64,000 nucleotides of DNA from Singulisphaera sp045290345 (GTDB lineage: Bacteria > Planctomycetota > Planctomycetia > Isosphaerales > Isosphaeraceae). A program made the position numbers and the translations under genes. The stretch is taken from contig NZ_CP155447.1 in NCBI RefSeq assembly GCF_045290345.1, positions 4,154,001-4,218,000 on the forward strand, written 5' to 3'. Every line of letters starts with the position of its first letter. The stretch's first letter is position 1. This document shows positions 44,046 through 53,372 of the stretch, piece after piece. The notes beneath the pieces were generated by a model, which saw only the letters and a list, made by a program, of their open reading frames with translations, searched no databases and was not told where the DNA came from.

Positions 44046-45938
44046 TTACTCCGCGGGAGTGGTGTTCCGATCCTGCTCGTCGGTCGGAACCCAATCCTTT
44101 TTCAACCCGGCGTCGGCGCGGAGGCGAGCCATCCAATCATCGGCTTGTCGCCGCTGCGCATTTTTCTCCGCCTCAAACCGATACCGGAAATACTCGCCGT
44201 TCGGCGCATAGAGCGTTCCGAAGGTGGCCGGGATTTGCTGGCCGAGCGTCAATACATAGTAGTTGTTCTTCGGTTCGTCGGGAGCTACAGCGACTTTACC
44301 AGCGCTCAGCCCAAAATAAGCCTCGCGGAAGAGATCACCCGCATTTGGGATCTGGGGGAATTCAACAGCTCTCGTCGGGCCAGGCTGAAACATTTGGTTC
44401 GGAAGAGGGAAGCCCGCTTCCAGCTTGGGAACCGGCGGTGTGGTGATGACCTTGTGCCCACTGATGGTCTCATCCTTGATCGAACCACCAGACTTTCGGA
44501 TTTCCTCGGCAAGTTCATTCGCGGCCTTCTCGGCCAGAGGTCGCGCCTGGGCCATTTTCCAGGCGAGGTTGACCTCGGATTGAATCTCTTTGAAGGGAGG
44601 AACACGGGGCGGCACGTCCTCAATCTTTCGAGCGAGGAACCGTCGTCGCAAGATGTCGGTGAACTCGACCGGCTCAAAGAGCATGGTCTTGGTGTCGAAG
44701 AATTCCGAGGCAAACTTCCGCCCGCCGCTGCCGGGTGTGAGCCCCACTTCAGCGTCGTGGATCTCGCCGTAGTTTTCGGCCTGGCTTCTGGCCAGCAACG
44801 GTGTGATCTCGTGCATGAAGCCCTCGGCCTTGGCGAGGTCCTTCAACTCATTGAGCTTGGGAAGCGTGGCCGAAGTCTTCTCCCCTTGCTTCTTGGCTTC
44901 GCTGATCTCATCGAGCGCATCGTGATAGGAGTCGGCGAAGGGAATCATCGCCTCGTCCTTGAGCTTGCCGAACTTCTCGACGATTTCCGCTTGAGCTTTT
45001 TCCTCGGCAATCGTCGCGGGCAGAAACGCCCTGACATCTTCAAACGACTGAACCTGGGGCGGAGTGAGTAGCGCTCGCGGATCGTTGGCGAACAAGTCGT
45101 CGGGCAACTCCGACGTCTTCTTGTATTCCGCTTTATGGTTTTCGTAGTAAGTCCGAAGCTCAGCCTCGGTGAGCCGCGATTCGATGGACTTCGCGAGCGC
45201 GGCCCCGTCGATCGAGAGGATTTCAACTCGGACCTGGCGGGGGATCTTGAAGCCGGGCGTGTCGCGAGTGGGGTCGGGCAGGACATCCTTATACTTTTCG
45301 TAGAATGCCTGCGCCTGCACTGGGGTCGGCTCGGAGACTTTGTCGAGGAAGCTCTCGACGGCGAAGGGAACGATGCGGGCGGAGATCCGTTCGTTCTGAT
45401 CGCGATAGGTCTGGAACACGTCGAGCGGCGTCACAACGGGACTGGCCGAGAGCTGCCGGACTTTGGCGATTCGCACCTGGTTGGCGATATCGCTGAGGAT
45501 CTGCTCACCGCTGACCTGGTTACCGAAGCGGCTCAAGGTCGCCTCGAAGAGATCCCGATTCATCTGGCCGTTTGTCGCCTGCTTCAACCATTCGCGGCCG
45601 ACATCCGGCCCCGTTGGCATCCGAAGTGCATCGGCCTCATGCTGGAGGATGAGCGCGTCGACGATCGACCGGGTGTTGATGTCACCGAAGATGGGACTTC
45701 CCGCTAGCGCCTCCATGAAGCGGTTGGCATTGTTCCGCTGGACCGCCATCTCATTGAGCTCGCTCCGGTAAACCGGCTTATTGTAGAGTTCAACGACGAC
45801 CGAATTTTGGTCGGGTCCGCCGGTTCCGGGGCTAAGAAGGCGAGGCAGAGAATCCGCCAGTACGAAGCCGAACATTGCGAGGATTGCAAAGACGGCGAGG
45901 AGCTTCCGCTGATGGCGTCGAAAGACCGCGAACGGCAT
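44046..45938 (-). CDS. PpiD/SurA-like membrane-anchored periplasmic chaperone
   Basis: A 630-residue protein. A short cytoplasmic lead (MPFAVFRRHQRKLL) and a single membrane helix (AVFAILAMFGFVLADSLPRLL) are followed by an N-terminal SurA_N-like chaperone domain (residues about 45-190) and a long periplasmic helical region. A clear parvulin PPIase domain is not obvious, although the ARKIEDVPPRVPPFKEIQSEV segment sits where one ends in PpiD. It probably helps outer-membrane or exported proteins fold. The gene is divergent from topA across 245 bases. Paralogues of this kind are long in planctomycetes. Confidence 0.8.
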   Translation of the reverse strand: MPFAVFRRHQRKLLAVFAILAMFGFVLADSLPRLLSPGTGGPDQNSVVVELYNKPVYRSELNEMAVQRNNANRFMEALAGSPIFGDINTRSIVDALILQHEADALRMPTGPDVGREWLKQATNGQMNRDLFEATLSRFGNQVSGEQILSDIANQVRIAKVRQLSASPVVTPLDVFQTYRDQNERISARIVPFAVESFLDKVSEPTPVQAQAFYEKYKDVLPDPTRDTPGFKIPRQVRVEILSIDGAALAKSIESRLTEAELRTYYENHKAEYKKTSELPDDLFANDPRALLTPPQVQSFEDVRAFLPATIAEEKAQAEIVEKFGKLKDEAMIPFADSYHDALDEISEAKKQGEKTSATLPKLNELKDLAKAEGFMHEITPLLARSQAENYGEIHDAEVGLTPGSGGRKFASEFFDTKTMLFEPVEFTDILRRRFLARKIEDVPPRVPPFKEIQSEVNLAWKMAQARPLAEKAANELAEEIRKSGGSIKDETISGHKVITTPPVPKLEAGFPLPNQMFQPGPTRAVEFPQIPNAGDLFREAYFGLSAGKVAVAPDEPKNNYYVLTLGQQIPATFGTLYAPNGEYFRYRFEAEKNAQRRQADDWMARLRADAGLKKDWVPTDEQDRNTTPAE

Positions 45939-46183
45939 GGGGATCCTCTAGGCTCGATTTCAGGCCGTCGGGTTCTTGTAGAGGGCCTCCCCCCTTGACA
46001 CGCCCCGATACCCTAGCTATTTGAAGGGCGCAGGCATTTTGCAGACCGGCCCAATCCGTAGTGTACCAAGATTCGTTGCCGGGGCAATCGCAAACAGGAC
46101 ACCCCGCTAGCCCCCGTGATCGCGTCCGGACTACCCGGCGTGTTGACCCAACCAGGCTCGGGTGAATAGGATAGGAAGGCACC

Positions 46184-48874
46184 GTGGCTCGCAAGTCCGC
46201 TAAGTCGTCCCCAGAATCAACCCCCAAAACGCCGGCCAAACGTGCGTCGTCCGCTGATACCAAGACCGCGAAGACGGCAAAGGCTGAGACCAAGAGCGCC
46301 AAGAGTCCAGCGAAGAGTTCCGCTAAAACGACGAAGAAAACCACGACGCCTCAACGTCGTGCCACTTCGGAGGGGGGCAGCGGTCGTTCGTTGGTGATCG
46401 TCGAGAGCCCGAAGAAGGCGAAATCGATCAACAAGTTCTTGGGTACAGCGTATGTGGTCAAGGCCAGCATGGGGCACGTCCGGGATCTGCCCGAGCGCAA
46501 GCTGGGCCTGGACGTGGAGCATGGCTATCTCCCCTCCTACGAGATCATGAAGGGGAAGAAAGATACCGTCGGCGAGCTGAAACGCGAGGCGGCCAAGGCC
46601 GATATGGTCTACCTGGCGACTGACCCTGACCGTGAAGGGGAGGCGATCGCCTGGCACTTGCAGCAAGCACTTGATCTTCCCGACGAGCGCGTGCGTCGGG
46701 TCATGTTTCACGAGATCACCGAACGGGCGGTCAAGGAGGCCTTTCAGCACGTCGGTCCGATCAACATGGAAATGGTCAATGCGCAGCAGGCGCGGCGGTT
46801 CCTTGACCGGTTTGTGGGGTACCAGCTCAGTCCGCTCCTCTGGAGCAAAGTGGCTCGCCACCTGAGTGCGGGGCGGGTTCAGTCGGTGGCGGTCCGCTTG
46901 ATCGCCGACCGCGAAAAGGAAATCCGCGCCTTCGTTACGGAGGAATATTGGAAGATCACCGCAACGGTCAGTCCGGAAGGGGCAAAGGCGGAGTCCGACC
47001 GCTTTGAAGCCTTATTGACCGAGTGGCAAGGGGCGAAATTCGAGGCGGGGAACGAGACGGATGCCACGGCAATCCGCGACGCCCTGGCGGAGGCCCCGTT
47101 CAAGGTCGCCAGCATTGAGGAAGTGGAGAAGCTCGATAAAGCCGACGCTCCGTTCAAGACGAGCACCCTGCAGCAGCAAGGGGCGATCCGCTTGCGGTTC
47201 TCCGGTAAGCGGACGATGAAGGTGGCTCAGGAGCTTTATGAAGGTATTGACGTCGGGACCGATGGCCCCGTCGGTCTCATTACCTACATGAGAACGGACA
47301 GCCTCAGCGTTTCCAAGGAGGCGATCGAGAATGTCCGCGAACTGATCAAGACCGACTACGGCGACCGTTACCTTCCGGCCAAGCCACATCGCTATGCCGC
47401 GGGCAAGTCGGCTCAAGAGGCGCACGAGGCGATTCGGCCTACCGACCTGAGCCTCTCCCCTGACAAGATCAAGGGCAAGCTCTCGATCGATCAGTTCAAG
47501 CTCTACCAGCTCATTTACCGCAGGTTCGTGGCCAGCCAGATGACTGCCGCGGTCTTCGCGGTGACGAACGTCTCGATCGCCGCGGGGGAGGGCCTGTTCA
47601 AGTCCCAGGGCAAGATCCTCAAGTTTGACGGCTACCGCCGCGTCCTGTCACCGGCGGGGAAACAGGAAGATTCGCTCCTGCCGCCGCTTGCGGCCGATCA
47701 GGCCCTCGACCTGCTCTCGCTCGACCCGACGCAGCACTTCACCCAGCCCCCGCCGCGGTTCACCGAAGCAACGCTCATCAAGGCGCTGGAAAAGGAGAAT
47801 ATCGGTCGTCCGAGCACGTACGCGCCGATCATTCAAACAATCCAGACGCGACTGTATGTTGAACAGAAGGAGCGTCGGTTCTTCGCCACCGACCTGGGGA
47901 TGATCGTCACCGACCTCTTGGTCGAGCACTTTCCCAAGATCATGGATCTGAAGTTCACCGCCAAGATGGAGGATGAACTCGACGAAATCGCCTCCGCCAA
48001 GGAGGAAATGGTCAAAGTCCTCGACGACTTCTACCACCCATTCCAGGACGCCCTGAAAGTCGCCGAGAAGCAGATGCAGAAAGTGCAGGTTCCGTCCTCG
48101 GAAGTCTGTCACGTCTGCGGCGCTCCGATGGTGGTGAAGTTCAGCAAGACGGGACAATTCCTCGGCTGCTCGAAGTATCCCGAGTGCAAGTCGACTCGCC
48201 CAATGGACGGCTCGGCCCGCCCGGCGGCCGTTGAGACCGAGCATATCTGCACGAAATGCGGCAAGCCATTGATGCTCCGCGAGAGCAAACGAGGTCAGTT
48301 CCTTTCATGTTCCGGTTACCCGGCCTGTAAGGAATCGTTCAATCTCAACGAGCAAGGGCAGCCGGTTCCCTCGGTTGTGGAAACGGAGCACGTTTGCGAG
48401 AAGTGCGGCAAGCCCATGGCCCTGCGCCAAGGCTCGCGAGGGAACTTCCTGGGCTGCACGGGCTACCCCAAGTGCCGGAATACGCTCCCGGTCGACGACC
48501 AAGGGCAACCCGTGACCCCCGTCAAAGTTGAGGTCAAGTGCGAGAAGTGCGGTGGCCCCATGGGAGTCAAACGGGGAAAGCGAGGCGCATTCCTCGGCTG
48601 TCTGAATTATCCCAAGTGCCGCAGTACTCAACCGGTGCCGGAGGAACTCAAGGAGCAGATCGGCGAGGGGCCGGGAGCGGCTGCCTCCGCGGGGAAAGAC
48701 GACCTGAAATCGATCGTCTGCGATGAAACGTGTGAGAACTGCGGAGGAGCCATGACCGTTCGAGAAGGCCGTCGGGGCTACTTCCTCGGCTGCGCCAACT
48801 TCCCCAAGTGCAAGGGAACGAAGGAACCAGGCGAAGCGACCCTGGAAAAGATCACCGCCGTGACCGGTCGGTAG
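46184..48874 (+). CDS. topA: DNA topoisomerase I with five C-terminal zinc ribbons
   Basis: An 896-residue type IA topoisomerase that relaxes negative supercoils. A basic Lys/Ala/Ser/Thr-rich tail (residues 1-60, H1-like) precedes the TOPRIM domain (SLVIVESPKKAKSINKFL, ATDPDREGEAIAWHL). The catalytic tyrosine lies in GLITYMRTDSLSVS. The C-terminus carries five four-cysteine ribbons, each of the form CxxCG...GxFLxCxxYPxC; E. coli has three plus two degenerate ones. The start is a GTG at 46184 with GGAAGG upstream. A terminator follows. Confidence 0.96.
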   Translation: MARKSAKSSPESTPKTPAKRASSADTKTAKTAKAETKSAKSPAKSSAKTTKKTTTPQRRATSEGGSGRSLVIVESPKKAKSINKFLGTAYVVKASMGHVRDLPERKLGLDVEHGYLPSYEIMKGKKDTVGELKREAAKADMVYLATDPDREGEAIAWHLQQALDLPDERVRRVMFHEITERAVKEAFQHVGPINMEMVNAQQARRFLDRFVGYQLSPLLWSKVARHLSAGRVQSVAVRLIADREKEIRAFVTEEYWKITATVSPEGAKAESDRFEALLTEWQGAKFEAGNETDATAIRDALAEAPFKVASIEEVEKLDKADAPFKTSTLQQQGAIRLRFSGKRTMKVAQELYEGIDVGTDGPVGLITYMRTDSLSVSKEAIENVRELIKTDYGDRYLPAKPHRYAAGKSAQEAHEAIRPTDLSLSPDKIKGKLSIDQFKLYQLIYRRFVASQMTAAVFAVTNVSIAAGEGLFKSQGKILKFDGYRRVLSPAGKQEDSLLPPLAADQALDLLSLDPTQHFTQPPPRFTEATLIKALEKENIGRPSTYAPIIQTIQTRLYVEQKERRFFATDLGMIVTDLLVEHFPKIMDLKFTAKMEDELDEIASAKEEMVKVLDDFYHPFQDALKVAEKQMQKVQVPSSEVCHVCGAPMVVKFSKTGQFLGCSKYPECKSTRPMDGSARPAAVETEHICTKCGKPLMLRESKRGQFLSCSGYPACKESFNLNEQGQPVPSVVETEHVCEKCGKPMALRQGSRGNFLGCTGYPKCRNTLPVDDQGQPVTPVKVEVKCEKCGGPMGVKRGKRGAFLGCLNYPKCRSTQPVPEELKEQIGEGPGAAASAGKDDLKSIVCDETCENCGGAMTVREGRRGYFLGCANFPKCKGTKEPGEATLEKITAVTGR

Positions 48875-48910
48875 AACCATGGCGCATCGTTTGCATTAAA
48901 AAAGATCAGG

Positions 48911-48952
48911 AGCGGCCCGACTCGTCCGTGAGCCGGGCCGTTCTCATTCTTT
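48911..48952 (+). terminator. Intrinsic terminator after topA
   Basis: Arms GCGGCCCGACTC and GAGCCGGGCCGT pair with one mismatch around a six-base loop, followed by a T-rich TTCTCATTCTTTC. Confidence 0.75.
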
Positions 48953-48970
48953 CTCCAATGAGGCACTCCG

Positions 48971-49246
48971 ATGCGGCAACCGAACGTCACCGTCTACGGA
49001 TCCGTAGCCTGCCCGGACACCCAGCGCATCAAGAATTTCCTCGAGGCCCAAGCTTTGGCCTACGAGTACAAAGACGTTGATGAGTCGCCGGAACTCAATG
49101 ACTATCTCGCCGACCTCAACCACGGAAAGCGAGTGATTCCGACCCTTCGGCTCAACAACATGATCCTGATCAATCCCAGCGAACAAGAGCTTGGGCTGGA
49201 ACTCAAGAGCCTGGCGAGTCTGATCGACTCGAGCCGTGATTCCTGA
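48971..49246 (+). CDS. Glutaredoxin-like protein (CPDT active site)
   Basis: A 91-residue thioredoxin-fold protein. The active site is CPDT (VACPDTQRIKNFL), one cysteine followed by Thr rather than the CPYC of dithiol glutaredoxins, so it resembles monothiol or NrdH-adjacent forms. The cis-Pro motif RVIPTLRLNN and a C-terminal PSEQELGLEL follow. It probably reduces mixed disulfides or assists metal clusters, but the glutathione-binding GG is not evident. ATG 48971 has TGAGG upstream. Confidence 0.85.
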   Translation: MRQPNVTVYGSVACPDTQRIKNFLEAQALAYEYKDVDESPELNDYLADLNHGKRVIPTLRLNNMILINPSEQELGLELKSLASLIDSSRDS

Positions 49247-49286
49247 ATCAAGGGGTGAGCAATCTCTTCCCAGGCTCAGGTAAGCT

Positions 49287-49320
49287 GGGGGGCCGGTCGG
49301 GCCCCTCGTGATTCCACTTT
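49287..49320 (+). terminator. Hairpin with T run between convergent genes
   Basis: GGGGCC and GGCCCC pair around GGTCG, and ACTTTT follows a few bases later. It lies between the glutaredoxin-like gene and acpS, which converge. Confidence 0.5.
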
Positions 49321-49374
49321 TCGGGGTCAACCGGCGCAATCGCGTTTGAATGACGGCAGGCGGGGCAGGGCTTC

Positions 49375-49800
49375 CTATTCCTGACCTGCTTCTTCGATCG
49401 TCATCGGGGTGGGTCGCGAGAGACTCAACGCGATCGCGTATGCGGTGGCGTATGTTCGGCAGTGTGAAATCGAAATCAGGATGTCGCCAATTCCCTTCTG
49501 CAACGCGACCTCCTTGGCCCCGCCGCAGATCAGGACCTGGGGCTGACCCACTCCCGTCGTTCGGACCTCCAGGTCCGTCCAGGTCAGCCCTCGGCTCCAA
49601 CCGGTCCCCATTGCCCGAAGGATGGCTTCTTTCGCAGCCCACCGGCCGGCGAAATGCTCGATCGCATGCTTGCGAGCTTGGCAATAGCGAATTTCGCGTT
49701 CGGTGTAGACGCGGCGGAGGAATAATTCACCGTGCTGTTCGATCATCTTGCCGATTCGAGGACATTCGATGATGTCAGTGCCAATGCCCAGGATTTCCAT
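49375..49800 (-). CDS. acpS: Holo-[acyl-carrier-protein] synthase
   Basis: A 141-residue AcpS-type phosphopantetheinyl transferase, which converts apo-ACP to holo-ACP with CoA. The motifs GIGTDIIECPRI, FAGRWAAKEAILRAMGTG and ISISHCRTYATAYAI are all present. ATG 49800 begins the family start MEILGIGTDI and has AGGAAAA upstream; an earlier in-frame start is unlikely. It stands alone on the minus strand. It should serve primary fatty-acid ACP and may also activate the PKS carriers, which additionally have a PPTase-like domain in PKS2. Confidence 0.95.
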   Translation of the reverse strand: MEILGIGTDIIECPRIGKMIEQHGELFLRRVYTEREIRYCQARKHAIEHFAGRWAAKEAILRAMGTGWSRGLTWTDLEVRTTGVGQPQVLICGGAKEVALQKGIGDILISISHCRTYATAYAIALSLSRPTPMTIEEAGQE

Positions 49801-50092
49801 GCCGGTTCGTTTTCCTAGGTGAGATCGGTAATAAGATGTCGAATGACTCCAGTTTAATCCAAGGGGTGTTCGACGTCCAAGTCGGTGTCTCAACCCCGCT
49901 CAGGGACGGTGACCCCACCGGGCTCAAGGTACGGTTCTGCGGTCCACGGGCAAACTCGGCCCCCTCCACGACACGAAGTCGGCTCGCGACCTCGTGGGCC
50001 GTGCGCTATACTTATACGACGAAGACGCGAGACTGCCGTCCCTTGTGGCACGCTCTCCCCGTATGATCCTTCTCCCAAGGATGAATTCCTCG

Positions 50093-52384
50093 ATGGATTT
50101 GTTTGCCGATCTCACCGAACCTCAGCGCAGTGCGGTCTCGCATGTCGAGGGGCCGCTGCTGGTCTTGGCTGGCGCCGGATCGGGCAAGACGAGGGTCATC
50201 ACGAGACGCGTCGCCAATCTTCTCCAGCAAGGGATCGCGGGACGGAATATCCTGGCTCTCACGTTCACGAACAAAGCCGCGGGTGAGATGCGCGAGCGAA
50301 TTGAAGCGCTGGCGCCCAAGTCCGACGTCTGGGTCGGCACGTTCCATAGCTTATGCGCCAGATTGCTGAGAACCTACTCCCCCTTGGTCGGGATCGATCG
50401 GGGGTTCACCATCTACGATCAGTCCGACCGGCTCCGCGCCGTCAAGCAGACCATGGCCCGGCTCGACCTCGACGAGGTCTCCGTTCCTCCCGAGCGGATC
50501 GACTCTGCGATCAGTCGGGCCAAGAACGACCTGATCACTCCCGATGTCATGTCGCGAAGGATCGGTGACCACACAGACGCGATCGTCGCCAAGGTCTACC
50601 GGGCTTACCAGGAACGACTCCAGGAGTCGTCGGCCGTTGATTTCGACGACCTGCTCGTTCATATCGTCACGATCTTGAAGACGAAACCGGACGTCCGCGC
50701 TCACCTCGATGCAAAATTCCGTTATGTCTTGGTTGATGAGTATCAGGATACGAATCTGGCTCAGTATGCGATCGTTCGCGCCCTCTCGACCGATGTCCCC
50801 AACCTCTGTGTTACCGGAGACCCCGATCAATCGATCTACGGTTGGCGAGGCGCAAATCTCAACAATATCCTTGAATTTGAACAAGATTTCCCAGGTTGCC
50901 GTGTCGTTAAGCTTGAACAGAATTATCGAAGTACCAAGAACATTTTGCAAGTCGCGGATCACTTGATCCGGTTCAACAGTCGACGTAAAGCCAAGGCGTT
51001 GACGACCGAGAATCCGACCGGTGCACCTGTTGAACTGACGGTGTACTCGAACGAGACGGAAGAGGCCCGTGGAGTCGCGACGAAGATCCTCGGGTTTGTT
51101 CGGGATGGCGAAGTCAAGTTCGGTGAGATTGCGGTTTTCTGTCGGGTGACCGCCCTGACCCGAAACTTCGAAATGACCTTTCGGGCCGCGAAAATCCCGT
51201 ATCAGATTGTGGGTGGGGTCTCGTTTTACGAGCGTCAGGAAGTCAAAGACGTCCTGGCCTACCTCAATTTACTCGTCAATCCGAAGGATGATGTATCCTT
51301 CACCAGGGTTGTGAATGTTCCTCCCCGCGGCCTGGGGAAAACGTCGCTCGATCATCTCGCGGCACGGGCCAAAGCGCTCAAGCTTCCCCTCCTGGCGATG
51401 GCTCGGCAAGCCACGGCGGTCCCCGGTCTGAAGGACAAGGCGGCGCGAGGCTTCCGTGACTTCGGCATGCTGATGGACGAGCTCTCGGCCTTGCGCGATC
51501 ATACGGCCGAAGAAGTCACTCGCAAGCTCCTTGCGCTGACCGGCTACCGCGAGTATCTCGCGGAGGATTCCAAGACGAACGGCGAGGAGCGACTCGCCAA
51601 CCTCGATGAACTTGTGTCCGCGGCCCGCGAGTTTGACCGGGAGCATCCCGGCGCTTCCATCATTGATTTTATGGAGGAAATCAGTCTCTCGTCCGCGGTC
51701 GATCGCTGGAAAGACGAAGGGGGGGCCGTCACCCTGATGACCCTGCATGCCGCTAAGGGACTCGAATTCCCGGTGGTTTTTCTCGTCGGGTTGGAACAAG
51801 GGATCCTCCCGCACTCGCGGGTTCGGGATGACGAACGCGAGTTGGAGGAAGAGCGTCGACTGCTGTTCGTGGGAATCACACGTGCCGAACGCGAACTCTA
51901 CATGAGTCACTGCCGCGTTCGTGAGTTTCGGGGCCAGCGGCAGGCGACGATCCCGTCATGCTTTCTGGGGGAGTTGCCCGAAGAGCCGATGATTGTCCGG
52001 GATCTTTCGGAAAACGACATGGGCTCGTCTTCCGTCGGCTGGCGGCGTTCGGAGTCCTCGGCGCCTTGGACGCCACGTGGTTCCACGCCTCCGGCTTCGC
52101 GTGGCTCCGCGCCCTGGGCGCCGCGCGGGCCGCTGCCCTCGGCTCCACCGAAAGGCTTTCGGCTGACGACTGCGGCCGAACTTGGCGGCGCCTCGGCGTC
52201 TCCGGCCAACCTCGGCGACTTCCGCCCTGGTGTTTCGGTGCTCCACCCGCAGTATGGGATCGGTCGGATCATCGCGATCGATGGTGCCGGTCCGAACCGA
52301 AAGGGGCGGGTCGCCTTCACCGTCGGAGGAGAGAAGACGTTTGTCCTTGCCAAGTCCCCGCTTCGTCCGGTGAATGGTAAGTAG
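50093..52384 (+). CDS. UvrD/PcrA-type superfamily 1 DNA helicase
   Basis: A 763-residue 3'-5' helicase. Motifs in order: Q-motif LTEPQRSAV, Walker A GAGSGKT, FTNKAAGEMRER, GTFHSLCARLL, VDEYQDTN (Walker B), GDPDQSIYGWRGA, QNYRSTKNIL, TLHAAKGLEFPVVFLVG and VGITRAERELY. The C-terminal FRPGVSVLHPQYGIGRIIAI matches the tudor-like RNA polymerase-binding tail of PcrA, suggesting transcription-coupled repair. A Ser/Pro/Trp/Arg/Gly linker precedes it. Start 50093 (MDLFADLTEPQ) is preferred; ATG 50081 or earlier Met codons in frame are possible. Confidence 0.93.
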   Translation: MDLFADLTEPQRSAVSHVEGPLLVLAGAGSGKTRVITRRVANLLQQGIAGRNILALTFTNKAAGEMRERIEALAPKSDVWVGTFHSLCARLLRTYSPLVGIDRGFTIYDQSDRLRAVKQTMARLDLDEVSVPPERIDSAISRAKNDLITPDVMSRRIGDHTDAIVAKVYRAYQERLQESSAVDFDDLLVHIVTILKTKPDVRAHLDAKFRYVLVDEYQDTNLAQYAIVRALSTDVPNLCVTGDPDQSIYGWRGANLNNILEFEQDFPGCRVVKLEQNYRSTKNILQVADHLIRFNSRRKAKALTTENPTGAPVELTVYSNETEEARGVATKILGFVRDGEVKFGEIAVFCRVTALTRNFEMTFRAAKIPYQIVGGVSFYERQEVKDVLAYLNLLVNPKDDVSFTRVVNVPPRGLGKTSLDHLAARAKALKLPLLAMARQATAVPGLKDKAARGFRDFGMLMDELSALRDHTAEEVTRKLLALTGYREYLAEDSKTNGEERLANLDELVSAAREFDREHPGASIIDFMEEISLSSAVDRWKDEGGAVTLMTLHAAKGLEFPVVFLVGLEQGILPHSRVRDDERELEEERRLLFVGITRAERELYMSHCRVREFRGQRQATIPSCFLGELPEEPMIVRDLSENDMGSSSVGWRRSESSAPWTPRGSTPPASRGSAPWAPRGPLPSAPPKGFRLTTAAELGGASASPANLGDFRPGVSVLHPQYGIGRIIAIDGAGPNRKGRVAFTVGGEKTFVLAKSPLRPVNGK

Positions 52385-52537
52385 GACTCGAGTCGGCGAT
52401 CACCTTTGTGATTGGCTCAAACTCAGGCGCGTCTTCGTTTTGCTTCAAGGGTCTCGTCGGTTCGATGGTATTCGCCCCTCCCCTTCTTCATTTTTTGGGG
52501 GGGGATTCAAAAGGGCCTAGCAAGGAAGATTCAGAGC

Positions 52538-53257
52538 ATGCCACGCCTGGGAGTCAACATCGATCACGTCGCGACCCTTCGCCAGGCTCGCGGGGGAAAG
52601 GAACCTGATCCGGTCTGGGCTGCCGCCCTGGCAGAGCTTGCCGGCGCCGATGGGATCACGATCCATCTTCGGGAGGATCGTCGACACATCCAAGATCGGG
52701 ATCTGCGCCTGCTCCGAGAGACCGTCAAGGTTCGGCTCAACCTCGAACTTTCGGTCGATCCCGCGATCATCGCAATTGCTCTCGAGACGCGCCCGGACCA
52801 GGTCACGTTCGTTCCTGAACGACGTGCCGAGCTGACAACCGAAGGTGGGCTTGACGTTCTCGGCCATCGCGAACGCGTTGCCGAAGCCATCAGTCGGTGT
52901 CGGGATGCCGGGCTGGAGGTCAGCCTGTTCATCGACCCCGATCCTGCCCAGGTCGAGATTTCCCTCGCGCTGGGGGCCCAGGCGGTCGAGCTGCACACGG
53001 GTCGCTATGCTGATGCCGTAACCGATGCCGAACAAGCCCATGAGCTCACTGCGCTGGTCAACGCGGGGCGGATCACGGTCGCCAGTGGTCTGAAACTGCA
53101 TGCCGGGCATGGTCTGAATTACCTGAATGTCGGTCCCGTCGCTCGACTGGATGGAATGACCGAGCTGAACATCGGCCATAGCATTATTTCACGGGCCGTC
53201 TTTGTTGGACTCGAGCGAGCGGTTCGAGAAATGAAGGATTGCTTAATTACGAGATGA
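52538..53257 (+). CDS. pdxJ: Pyridoxine 5'-phosphate synthase
   Basis: A 239-residue TIM-barrel enzyme that condenses 1-deoxy-D-xylulose 5-phosphate with 3-amino-2-oxopropyl phosphate. The motifs LGVNIDHVATLRQARGG, GITIHLREDRRHIQDRD, VTFVPERRAELTTEGGL, LHTGRYA, HAGHGLNYLNV and ELNIGHSIISRAVFVGL are intact. ATG 52538 has AAGGAAG upstream; the frame is open earlier but gives no extra domain. Length is typical. It lies 115 bases before dapA. Confidence 0.96.
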   Translation: MPRLGVNIDHVATLRQARGGKEPDPVWAAALAELAGADGITIHLREDRRHIQDRDLRLLRETVKVRLNLELSVDPAIIAIALETRPDQVTFVPERRAELTTEGGLDVLGHRERVAEAISRCRDAGLEVSLFIDPDPAQVEISLALGAQAVELHTGRYADAVTDAEQAHELTALVNAGRITVASGLKLHAGHGLNYLNVGPVARLDGMTELNIGHSIISRAVFVGLERAVREMKDCLITR

Positions 53258-53372
53258 ATCGGTTGATTTGACTGAACTGCCTTGGAGATATGGGCTTCCC
53301 TATCAGGCAGTCGAGTCTTAGAATTGACACGTAGTGTGGTCGTGAGCGGATTTTCGAGGGCGGGAGTTCGGA

